In this document: positions 1-5,342 of the stretch, one piece after another | How the letters are laid out: each line of letters begins with the position of its first letter | How positions within the stretch are numbered: the first letter of the stretch is position 1 | Source of the DNA: Planctomycetota bacterium | Lineage (GTDB): Bacteria > Planctomycetota > Brocadiia > SM23-32 | Assembly: GCA_018334735.1 (NCBI GenBank) | Contig: JAGXLK010000227.1 | Span: 1 to 5,342, forward strand | Length of the DNA: 5,342 bases | Reading direction: 5' to 3' | The notes under the pieces: generated by a model | The model's input: only the letters and a program-made list of their open reading frames with translations | What the model was told of the DNA's origin: nothing | Databases searched by the model: none | Made by a program: the position numbers and the translations under genes

Positions 1-349
1 AAGGTCGTTCCAGCTCCAGCGCATCCTCCACGCTCTCGGCGGCCGGTTCGATGTAGATGTTTTCCGATTCTTCATCGTAGGACATCTCACCGCCCCAGTA
101 TTTTGCTGTGCTTATCGGGCCGAAATCCGCAAAGAATGTCGGCATATTGCAACCGGGCAGCTCGGACTGAGCTTTCAGGTTCTGCGGCGCCAGCTCAAGC
201 ACTTCGTCTTCGTTTTGATTCTGGCGGTAATGGGCTTCCGTGGAATGGACAGTGACGATGCATTGTCTGTCGCCCTCCCAGAACGCATCGATCTTTTTCC
301 GACGATCTTTCAGCGTCCGTTCGCCAAACCATTCAACGATCTTATCCAA
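1..349 (-). CDS. Uroporphyrinogen decarboxylase-like (URO-D superfamily) protein, N-terminal part, cut by window edge
   Basis: The first 116 codons are visible and the gene runs off the left edge. The translation has a basic start with RRKKIDAFWEGD (about residues 16-27), then FFADFGPIS (72-80) and YWGGE (84-88), followed by an acidic stretch. From memory this resembles divergent URO-D-like proteins of Lentisphaerota and Kiritimatiellota, which begin with an R-x-x-AfW-x-G segment and carry a F-x-x-fGP block. The catalytic part of the barrel is outside the window. URO-D superfamily members include haem-pathway decarboxylases and corrinoid-linked methyltransferases; this divergent type is probably not the haem enzyme, and its reaction is unknown. 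TTG at 349 is preferred as start because GGGAG (361-357) sits 7 nt upstream, the same arrangement as the sulfatase at 4904. An upstream TTG at 385 has a poorer site, and the first in-frame ATG (about residue 69) falls inside the conserved region. No signal peptide is seen, so it is probably cytoplasmic. Confidence 0.6.
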   Translation of the reverse strand, partial: MDKIVEWFGERTLKDRRKKIDAFWEGDRQCIVTVHSTEAHYRQNQNEDEVLELAPQNLKAQSELPGCNMPTFFADFGPISTAKYWGGEMSYDEESENIYIEPAAESVEDALELERP

Positions 350-356
350 CCTTTTG

Positions 357-361
357 CTCCC
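357..361 (-). promoter_or_regulatory. Ribosome binding site deciding a TTG start
   Basis: The minus strand reads GGGAG, then a 7-nt spacer, then TTG at 349. Sequence and spacing match the site in front of the sulfatase starting at 4904. This is the main reason for choosing TTG at 349 as start of the URO-D-like gene. Confidence 0.5.
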
Positions 362-418
362 GATAGCGGTGATTTCGACAATCAATACACCTGTGGTTCA
401 CCACGGCACATAGCATGG

Positions 419-428
419 AGTATATACT
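419..428. repeat. Perfect 10-bp palindrome AGTATATACT at predicted transcription start
   Basis: AGTATATACT equals its own reverse complement. It lies in an AT-rich patch (about 418-440) within GC-richer sequence, at the expected +1 of the promoter at 435-463. A regulator bound there could block initiation, so it is a candidate operator half or core. It is short and AT-rich, so it could also be chance or simply promoter-melting sequence. Confidence 0.3.
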
Positions 429-434
429 ATTAAT

Positions 435-463
435 ATTCTACCAAATGCGTGGGGAGGTTTCAA
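435..463 (-). promoter_or_regulatory. Sigma-70 type promoter for the URO-D-like gene
   Basis: On the minus strand a -35 box TTGAAA (463-458) is followed by exactly 17 nt and a -10 box TAGAAT (440-435). Each box differs from the consensus TTGACA/TATAAT at one position, and the spacing is optimal. Transcription would start near 428, giving a leader of about 80 nt before the TTG at 349. It lies in the 178-nt gap after the GxGYxYP gene, so the URO-D-like gene probably has its own transcript, perhaps in addition to read-through. Housekeeping-type boxes are assumed to apply in this organism. Confidence 0.6.
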
Positions 464-527
464 CGCAAATCTTGAAGAGACCTCGTTTCTTGCGGAGAGT
501 TGGACGTGCAGATTCCATATATCGATC

Positions 528-2111
528 TCACCCCCCTACCTGTCTCCTCTTCAGCTCAAGGAACGCCGAGGGGAGGACCACCGTGAAACGCTCTCGACCC
601 AGTCTTTCGATTGTGTCCTCCAACCCCGCCAGCCCCATCGAGTAGCAGTTCACATGAACGGGGATAAAACAGGGAGTCCCCTCAAGCGCCCTGTGTTTCT
701 GAATGTCGCGCACTGTCTGTTCAGGTTCAGCCGCCAGCACTTTCCCGGGGAAATACGGGCGCCCCTCGAACACCCGCTCACGTTCGTGTGGAATATTGTG
801 CCAGCCCTGGAAGAATCCTCGGCTGGCCGACACGTGAGTGCAGTAGTCGCGGATCACACCATCGTCCATGAAATCAACGCCGTAGGTGCCCGGTTCTTTG
901 TCGGCGTTGATCGCCCAGACGTCCTCTCCGGCAATCCTCCGCAACATGCGCCCGTCGGGAAGCCAGTCGATAATCCGGTTGATAGGCCACATCCCGTGCA
1001 GATCCAGTTTTTCCATCAGGTCATTAGTGCGTTCCAGATACTCGATGCGGGATGCGCGGGCATCGTCGACATCGCTTCGCCGCGTCGCCCAGCATGACAG
1101 GTAGTTGTAACCAAGCCCCGACGGTCCGCAGAGCAATTCGTCCCGGTCGGTCAGCGTTTCGTAGAAATATTCCAGCATGGCGGGACCGAACGTTAACATC
1201 TGCGGCGGAATAGCCCATCCGAAGGGGAAGTTCCCGCGCTCTGGTTTTTTCCACTGGCGTTTCTGAAGGTCTACCATCGAGTGTGGCGCGTCACCGTCCG
1301 AGAACACGAACGTAAGGTAACACCGGTCCTTCTCCAGGGGCGGCGGATCAGATGCAGCGGTCTGCTGGAAATTGCCCCGCGCCTCCACATGCTGATGGAA
1401 CGAGAAGTTAAGATTTCGCGTCATGCAAAACGGCACCAGCCCATATTCGGATGCATACTGCACGATCGATGTCTCACCATCGGCCAGATGCCAGCCGAGG
1501 ACATGGCTGTACATCGGGCTGTTATCGTAAATCTCCCCCAGCAGTTCACGCTCGCCCGGATCCGAGACGGGATGGGTGGTCAGACGGAAACTGAATCCGC
1601 GTTTGGCCACAATCCAATCCGTTATATCGATGTTGTGGGTCTGGCGGGGCCAGGCGTTGGAGTGCAGCAGATTGGGATTGGTATCGGGGCGCAGGTGACT
1701 GAACGCCCAGGCCATGGCCTCGATACGCGTCTGAAATTTAGGGACCGGTAGTGGCTCGACATTGCCCCCTTGCTTTTCGACCAGATCGACCTGTTCCGGC
1801 GTGATGATCAAGCGATCATGGAGCCCGGCCAGCGTCACCGCCAGGGGCACCTCCCAGTCGATGTCTTGTTGGCCCAGGACATAGGCGCCATTCGTTTCGG
1901 GAAGAAATTCTTCAAGAACATCGTCCAGAGGGCTCTTCTGCGGTTCAAGACCATATTTCTCGTACCAATCGACCCAGTGTCCGTCGGTCTCTTGCTCGCC
2001 GAGCAGGTACAGACGCGGTTGTTCACGGTTTGCGATACCCTGCAGGGTGACGTAAAGGAGACGTTCCTGGCCCGACGGCACATCCGTAACGAGGCGGTAT
2101 TGTTCGCTCAT
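528..2111 (-). CDS. GxGYxYP family putative glycoside hydrolase
   Basis: The 527-aa protein matches the two-part GxGYxYP family, first noted in Bacteroidota and annotated as probable glycoside hydrolases. The N-terminal domain shows the typical LQGIANR block at residues 23-29. The C-terminal domain has FVFSDGD (268-274), PFGWAIPP (296-303) and the signature GLGYNYL (332-338), where the usual last proline is leucine. The acidic residues in SDGD (D272, D274) are attractive catalytic or metal-binding candidates, but the mechanism is not established to my knowledge. Many relatives are exported; this one opens MSEQYRLV with no hydrophobic segment, so it looks cytoplasmic. The ATG overlaps the stop of the upstream sulfatase by 4 nt (ATGA), with AGG at 2121-2119 seven nt upstream, implying translational coupling. 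It probably acts on a sugar chain also handled by the sulfatases. Family assignment is firm; substrate is unknown. No clear terminator follows the TGA stop. Confidence 0.85.
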   Translation of the reverse strand: MSEQYRLVTDVPSGQERLLYVTLQGIANREQPRLYLLGEQETDGHWVDWYEKYGLEPQKSPLDDVLEEFLPETNGAYVLGQQDIDWEVPLAVTLAGLHDRLIITPEQVDLVEKQGGNVEPLPVPKFQTRIEAMAWAFSHLRPDTNPNLLHSNAWPRQTHNIDITDWIVAKRGFSFRLTTHPVSDPGERELLGEIYDNSPMYSHVLGWHLADGETSIVQYASEYGLVPFCMTRNLNFSFHQHVEARGNFQQTAASDPPPLEKDRCYLTFVFSDGDAPHSMVDLQKRQWKKPERGNFPFGWAIPPQMLTFGPAMLEYFYETLTDRDELLCGPSGLGYNYLSCWATRRSDVDDARASRIEYLERTNDLMEKLDLHGMWPINRIIDWLPDGRMLRRIAGEDVWAINADKEPGTYGVDFMDDGVIRDYCTHVSASRGFFQGWHNIPHERERVFEGRPYFPGKVLAAEPEQTVRDIQKHRALEGTPCFIPVHVNCYSMGLAGLEDTIERLGRERFTVVLPSAFLELKRRQVGG

Positions 2112-3484
2112 GTTTCGACCTGTGAAAAAGGATTCACACCCGCCAGATCTTGTGAAGGCGGAGCGATGTTTTCTGACATTGATTCAATGATCCAGCCCTG
2201 CATTCTTGAAACGCGGTCCCGGTATTCGGGGGAGTCGATGAGATTATTCAGTTCGTGCGGATCCTCCGCGCGGTGGTAAAGTTCGTTTTTTTCTTGCGAA
2301 CGATGAATATATTTCCATTCTTCGTCGCAGACCATCTTCCAGGGCCCCATCTCGGAGTAGGCCCACCGTCGGTGGTCGTCGCATTCACCGCGGACGTAAT
2401 CCCACCACGATCGGCCCGGCGATGTCGGAAGCAGGTCCCCGGGAACATGATCCAGTCCCGTCGCTTCAAGAATCGAGCACGGTATATCAATCGATTCAGC
2501 GGGCCCCGTCAAAACGTGCCCGGCTGGCACAACGCCCGGAAATCGCACCACAACGGGTGTCCGCGCCGAGGGATCGTATGGTTCGTGTTTGCCGCGTCGG
2601 TCCCGGTATCCCATCATGTCGCCATGATCGGCACCAAAAATCACGACCGTTTCTTCGGTGATCCCGCGATCATCAAGGACCTCGAGGAGTCGGCCAATTT
2701 CTTCATCGTCCTGTTCGATCAGACCGCAGTAGCGGGCCCGAGCCAGTTTATGGGCCTGGATCTTCTCCGGGTCGTCGACGCCGACCGGCGGAGGCATATC
2801 CTCGGGTTTATACCGTTCCGCATATTCTGGCACCGGATCGTAAGGAAAATGGGGATTACAAAACGAGGCGTGAAGGAAGAAGGGGTTCTCTAAGTCGTAT
2901 TCAGACAACCATCGCCGAACGCGCCGTCCGATCACGGCATCCATGCTGTCTTCCTCGTCGAACGGGAGCGGCTCGCAGTGTCCTGCCCCTCTTTCTTCCA
3001 AACGGCTCAGATACTCTTTGAGAAGGCCTTTGTCGGCCAGGTATCGGGTGTAATTACAATCGAAGTATTGAACCAGCGATTTCCCGGCCATTTCTGTGAT
3101 CTCATCGAATCCGCGGCCGAGAGATTCTCCTTTGATATCCGCCAGGTCGATGTTGGGAAGGCCGCTGTGGGAATGAAGTTTCCCTATAAGAGCCGTGTGG
3201 TAGCCGGAGTGTTGCAGCACGTGGGCCATGCTGCGCAGGTGCACGGGCCAACGACCGTCAAAATCGCCCCATGCCCCGTTGCCCTGGCTTGCCCGAAGTC
3301 CGTAAAGCCATGTGAAACGGGTCGGAACGCAGAGCGGGCAGGAACTGAAAGAATTCGACAGAGTCGTCCCCTCAGCCCTGAGCCTGGAGATATTGGGCGT
3401 TCGCAATCCCGGGATAACACCGCCTTCATAAAAATCAAACCGGTGCTGATCGTTGGTGATCAGGAGGATATTAGGGGGAGCCAT
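2108..3484 (-). CDS. Type I (formylglycine-dependent) sulfatase, probably cytoplasmic
   Basis: A complete 458-aa sulfatase of the alkaline-phosphatase superfamily, which hydrolyses sulfate esters from sugars or small molecules. The modification motif is CVPTR, with C52 as the residue converted to formylglycine. Other expected residues are D12-Q13 in NDQH (calcium site), K102 and H104 in GKLH, H212 in NPHFPYD, D286-H287 in ADHGD (calcium site) and K299 in GKHEPY. The usual TGR after the cysteine motif is replaced by YGLR (61-64), so the pocket is somewhat divergent. The C-terminal subdomain has WKMVCDEEWKYI (382-393) and ELYHRAEDPHELNNL (401-415). The start is fixed: an in-frame TGA lies at 3517-3515 with no ATG, GTG or TTG between it and the ATG, so there is no signal peptide. 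The gene sits 37 nt after the preceding sulfatase and overlaps the next gene by 4 nt, so they are co-transcribed. The substrate cannot be told. Confidence 0.93.
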   Translation of the reverse strand: MAPPNILLITNDQHRFDFYEGGVIPGLRTPNISRLRAEGTTLSNSFSSCPLCVPTRFTWLYGLRASQGNGAWGDFDGRWPVHLRSMAHVLQHSGYHTALIGKLHSHSGLPNIDLADIKGESLGRGFDEITEMAGKSLVQYFDCNYTRYLADKGLLKEYLSRLEERGAGHCEPLPFDEEDSMDAVIGRRVRRWLSEYDLENPFFLHASFCNPHFPYDPVPEYAERYKPEDMPPPVGVDDPEKIQAHKLARARYCGLIEQDDEEIGRLLEVLDDRGITEETVVIFGADHGDMMGYRDRRGKHEPYDPSARTPVVVRFPGVVPAGHVLTGPAESIDIPCSILEATGLDHVPGDLLPTSPGRSWWDYVRGECDDHRRWAYSEMGPWKMVCDEEWKYIHRSQEKNELYHRAEDPHELNNLIDSPEYRDRVSRMQGWIIESMSENIAPPSQDLAGVNPFSQVET

Positions 3485-3497
3485 AGCGATTGGTTTT

Positions 3498-3510
3498 CTT
3501 CTCTCAGAAG
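3498..3510 (-). promoter_or_regulatory. Purine-rich ribosome binding site inside a small hairpin
   Basis: GAGAGAAG (3505-3498) is the only Shine-Dalgarno-like sequence before the ATG at 3484, with a long spacer of 13 nt. Its last part pairs with CTTCT (3510-3506): CTTCT-GAG-AGAAG, a 5-bp stem with a 3-nt loop. The stem is weak and may have little effect, but together with the long spacer it suggests weaker initiation here than at the sulfatase starting at 4904. Confidence 0.35.
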
Positions 3511-3521
3511 CATTTCACGCC

Positions 3522-4904
3522 TCATCGCCTGACCTGGGTCCGGACGATGTGCTGGAAGAGCTGTTCCTGCATTCGGTCCACAACGTCTTTCATCTCAGGG
3601 TCGTCGGCGCGGTTGGCAATTTCTTCCGGGTCGTTAATCTGGTCGAAAAGCGCGTATGGTTCGCCGTCCGCGCTGAAAATGAGTTTCCAGCGGCGATCCA
3701 TGATCATAACCTCGCCGTGAATTTCCGAGACAACAAACTGCCTGTGTTCGCTGGCCGGTGATTCAAGCACGGGATATAGGGATCGGGCAAACTGCTGATG
3801 TTCCAGCTCGCCTCCCGCCGCTTCCACCAGCGTCGGACCGATATCAAACCATTCCACCGGCGACTCCGATACGCTCCCCGCCACGTCACCGTTCGCCGTT
3901 TCGGGGGTCCGCACAAGCAGCGGCACGCGGAGCGCGCCGTTCAGGAAGTGTCCTTTATAGATCATCCCGTGATCGCCATTCATCTCGCCGTGATCCGAGG
4001 AGAAAATTATGACGGTATTTTCCAGCTCGCCGCGATCCTCAACAGCAGTGAGAATTTGACCGATCTGTTCGTCAATCAGCGTAACGTTGGCCGCATAATC
4101 GGCCCGCATCGCGGCGATATCTTCGGCCGGTATGTCCGCGGCTCGATTCAGCCGGCGGCCGATATTGCCGCCGACGTTTTCTTTCTTCAGGATCTCTTCG
4201 CGGTCCATCGGTGGCGGCATATCCTCGGGTTCATACATGCTGGCATAGGGTTCGGGGGTGTCCCATGGTTCGTGCGGACCGCCAAAACTCACCCAGCAGA
4301 ACCACGGTTCTTCGCGATCGTAAGACTCAAGATATTTCTTCGCCTGTTGTCCGACGTAGACATCCGCATACTCTTCCAGCGGCAGCACGGACGGCCGCAC
4401 GACCCAGGGCTTATTCTCAAACCGCTCGGCGTAGTCCTCCTGATATTTTTCCCAGAGCCCTTTTTTATCCCATCGTTCCGTCATGTAGCTGCCAACACGC
4501 GCGCTGGCCCGGGGGCCGCCAATTTCGTCCACTTCGTCCAGACCGTACGCGTGAATCAGATGTTCCCGGTCGCGTAGGTCGCCGCTGTGATGGTGGAGAT
4601 GGGTCTTCCCGAAGACGCTGGTGTGGTAACCCGCTTCGCGGACCGCCTGCATCCAGGTGGGGGTATCCGGCGGCATGTCAAAATGGACGTTGTTCCAGAT
4701 GGTGGTATTGTGCGGATACCGTCCGGTGGCCAGCGAAACGCGCGCGGGAATGCAGACGGGGGAATTTGTGACGGCATTCTCGAATCGAACGCCTTCGGAG
4801 GCAATACGGTCGAGATTCGGGGTTTTTACCCAGCCGCCGCTGCATCCCATCGCATCGGCCCGTTGCTGGTCGGTCATCACGTAAAGTATGTTCGGTCGAG
4901 GCAT
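3522..4904 (-). CDS. Type I (formylglycine-dependent) sulfatase, probably cytoplasmic
   Basis: A complete 460-aa arylsulfatase-type enzyme. The modification motif CIPARVSLATGR has C51 as formylglycine precursor and keeps the classical TGR (60-62). Other active-site residues are D12-Q13 in TDQQR, K100 and H102 in GKTHLH, H211 in GPHEPWD, D304-H305 in SDHGE and K317 in IYKGH. The C-terminal subdomain carries MDRRWKLIF (402-410), as is usual in the family. The start is well fixed: GGGAG lies 7 nt upstream and an in-frame TGA 9 codons upstream, so no signal peptide is possible. It is distinct from the 458-aa neighbour: the two share the fold, the motifs and a PEDMPPP segment but little else, which suggests different sulfate positions or sugars. 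It is the first complete gene of the visible cluster and follows a partial sulfatase after 126 nt. It needs a sulfatase-maturating enzyme encoded elsewhere. Confidence 0.95.
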   Translation of the reverse strand: MPRPNILYVMTDQQRADAMGCSGGWVKTPNLDRIASEGVRFENAVTNSPVCIPARVSLATGRYPHNTTIWNNVHFDMPPDTPTWMQAVREAGYHTSVFGKTHLHHHSGDLRDREHLIHAYGLDEVDEIGGPRASARVGSYMTERWDKKGLWEKYQEDYAERFENKPWVVRPSVLPLEEYADVYVGQQAKKYLESYDREEPWFCWVSFGGPHEPWDTPEPYASMYEPEDMPPPMDREEILKKENVGGNIGRRLNRAADIPAEDIAAMRADYAANVTLIDEQIGQILTAVEDRGELENTVIIFSSDHGEMNGDHGMIYKGHFLNGALRVPLLVRTPETANGDVAGSVSESPVEWFDIGPTLVEAAGGELEHQQFARSLYPVLESPASEHRQFVVSEIHGEVMIMDRRWKLIFSADGEPYALFDQINDPEEIANRADDPEMKDVVDRMQEQLFQHIVRTQVRR

Positions 4905-4911
4905 AACTTTT

Positions 4912-4916
4912 CTCCC
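4912..4916 (-). promoter_or_regulatory. Strong ribosome binding site of the 460-aa sulfatase
   Basis: GGGAG followed by A on the minus strand, 7 nt before the ATG at 4904. It is the best Shine-Dalgarno match in the window and serves as reference for the start choice of the URO-D-like gene. Confidence 0.7.
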
Positions 4917-4943
4917 GCTTGTGGGCGTTCAAATGTTGAGATA

Positions 4944-4968
4944 TTTTTCGGTGTGGGACCGTCAAAAA
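4944..4968. other. Weak bulged stem-loop in the intergenic region
   Basis: TTTTT (4944-4948) can pair with AAAAA (4964-4968), and CGG (4949-4951) with CCG (4959-4961), leaving a 2-nt bulge and a 7-nt loop. With A and T runs on both sides it could act as a weak terminator in either direction between the partial sulfatase and the next gene. The G+C stem is only 3 bp, so read-through is likely. The minus strand also contains TTGACG (4965-4960), a possible -35 box, but no good -10 box lies at the right distance. Confidence 0.2.
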
Positions 4969-4978
4969 CGTGATTATT

Positions 4979-5014
4979 CCAAAGGACTTAAGGAACAAAA
5001 GGGACGTAAGGGAC
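4979..5014. repeat. Four tandem copies of a 9-nt repeat, consensus NNAAGGGAC
   Basis: Read on the plus strand, the units are CCAAAGGAC (4979-4987), TTAAGGAAC (4988-4996), AAAAGGGAC (4997-5005) and GTAAGGGAC (5006-5014). The period is exactly 9 with the terminal AC kept in all four. The array lies between the partial sulfatase and the next sulfatase. On the minus strand it falls in frame in a 16-codon open frame, ATG at 5038 to TAA at 4988, whose ATG overlaps the sulfatase stop (ATGAGTGA). That frame reads MSELSPRAVPYVPFVP, turning the array into Val-Pro-x triplets. Whether the peptide is made is unknown; a non-coding repeat is more likely. Confidence 0.6.
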
Positions 5015-5030
5015 TGCGCGGGGGGACAAC

Positions 5031-5342
5031 TCACTCATTGTATTGATATCCGTCAGGGAGTGTGGCTTTCCAGTCGGCCAGTTGCGTTTTGAGCCGGGCC
5101 ACAATTTCCGGGTGTTCGTCGGCCACGTTATCGCATTCGGCGGGGTCGACGGCAAGGTTATACAGGGCAATCACCGATTCGTCAGGATTCATGAACAGCT
5201 TCCAGTCACCGTCACGTATAGCGAGTTCCGGGGGATGATAGTCGTCGTTGCCGAAGACGTTGCATTTCCATTCCCAGAAAAGCGGATTCTGGCGCGGCCG
5301 GGAGGTGCCGGAAAGGATATCGCGGATATCTTCGCCGTCGGG
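5031..5342 (-). CDS. Sulfatase, C-terminal part, cut by window edge
   Basis: The last 103 residues before a TGA stop at 5033-5031 are visible; the gene enters from the right edge in frame. The fragment has the usual end of type I sulfatases: PDGEDIRDILSG, then PLFWEWKCN, then ELAIRDGDWKLF (the conserved W-K strand), then ALYNLAVDPAECDNVADEHPE, and a final helix LADWKATLP. The catalytic N-terminal domain with the formylglycine cysteine and metal ligands is outside the window, so activity and signal peptide cannot be judged. It ends 126 nt before the 460-aa sulfatase and points the same way, so it is probably the upstream member of the same cluster. PLFWEWKCN with WKLF and DPAE resembles polysaccharide sulfatases of marine PVC bacteria and Bacteroidota more than either neighbour here, so it is likely a third distinct lineage. 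Confidence 0.85.
   Translation of the reverse strand, partial: PDGEDIRDILSGTSRPRQNPLFWEWKCNVFGNDDYHPPELAIRDGDWKLFMNPDESVIALYNLAVDPAECDNVADEHPEIVARLKTQLADWKATLPDGYQYNE

Noticed and set aside
464..527. Search for a terminator after the GxGYxYP gene
   Set aside because: Only a 5-bp stem (TTCAA/TTGAA) overlapping the -35 box and a 4-bp stem were found, with no T run. No terminator is supported, so read-through into the URO-D-like gene is possible.
1281..2279. Plus-strand open frames of 156 and 169 codons, and shorter ones at 654-1097
   Set aside because: They are antisense to the GxGYxYP gene and show no family motif, so they are treated as shadows.
2793..2808. 16-nt stretch shared exactly with 4216-4231
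   Set aside because: Both encode the PEDMPPP segment that sulfatases of this type commonly share. Paralogy or common codon choice explains it better than a mobile repeat.
2255..3532. Plus-strand open frames of 212 and 184 codons
   Set aside because: They are antisense to the 458-aa sulfatase with no recognisable domain, and are explained by reading the complement of a conserved gene.
3798..4577. 259-codon open frame on the plus strand
   Set aside because: It lies entirely antisense to the 460-aa sulfatase, which has all its catalytic motifs. The translation is rich in R, H and F with no recognisable domain, as expected from the complement of GC-rich coding sequence.
4938..4965. Possible promoter TTGACG with TATCTC before the 460-aa sulfatase
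   Set aside because: The -10 box matches the consensus at only 3 of 6 positions and the spacer is 16 nt. Another AATAAT (4978-4973) lacks a -35 partner. Neither is good enough to call.

Overview
The window is a fragment of a polysaccharide-utilisation type locus. All protein-coding genes lie on the minus strand. It carries three sulfatase genes (one cut by the right edge), a putative glycoside hydrolase of the GxGYxYP family, and the start of a uroporphyrinogen-decarboxylase-like (URO-D-like) gene cut by the left edge. Moderately high GC, runs of sulfatase paralogues, a GxGYxYP protein and a divergent URO-D-like protein suggest a glycan-degrading bacterium of the PVC group (Kiritimatiellota, Lentisphaerota, Verrucomicrobiota or Planctomycetota). 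This is inferred from gene content; the window holds no phylogenetic marker.

Layout in transcription order (right to left): (1) 5342-5031, the last 103 residues of a sulfatase. (2) 5030-4905, a 126-nt gap with a 9-nt tandem repeat and a good ribosome binding site for the next gene. (3) 4904-3522, a complete 460-aa type I sulfatase. (4) 3521-3485, a 37-nt gap. (5) 3484-2108, a complete 458-aa type I sulfatase of another lineage. (6) 2111-528, a 527-aa GxGYxYP protein whose ATG overlaps the preceding stop codon (ATGA). (7) 527-350, an intergenic region with a near-consensus sigma-70 type promoter and an AT-rich palindrome at the predicted transcription start. (8) 349-1, the N-terminal 116 codons of the URO-D-like protein, probably starting at TTG.

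The two complete sulfatases keep the Cys-x-Pro-x-Arg formylglycine motif and the expected metal and sulfate-binding residues, so both are probably active if a formylglycine-generating enzyme or anaerobic sulfatase-maturating enzyme exists elsewhere. Neither has room for a signal peptide, because in-frame stops lie just upstream of both starts. The GxGYxYP protein also lacks one. The simplest reading is an intracellular pathway in which imported sulfated oligosaccharides are desulfated and then cleaved. The substrate cannot be read from the sequence. The URO-D-like gene appears to have its own promoter, so it can be expressed apart from the sulfatase operon.

No RNA genes, CRISPR arrays, insertion sequences or strong intrinsic terminators were seen. 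Long plus-strand open frames across the genes are shadows of the minus-strand genes.
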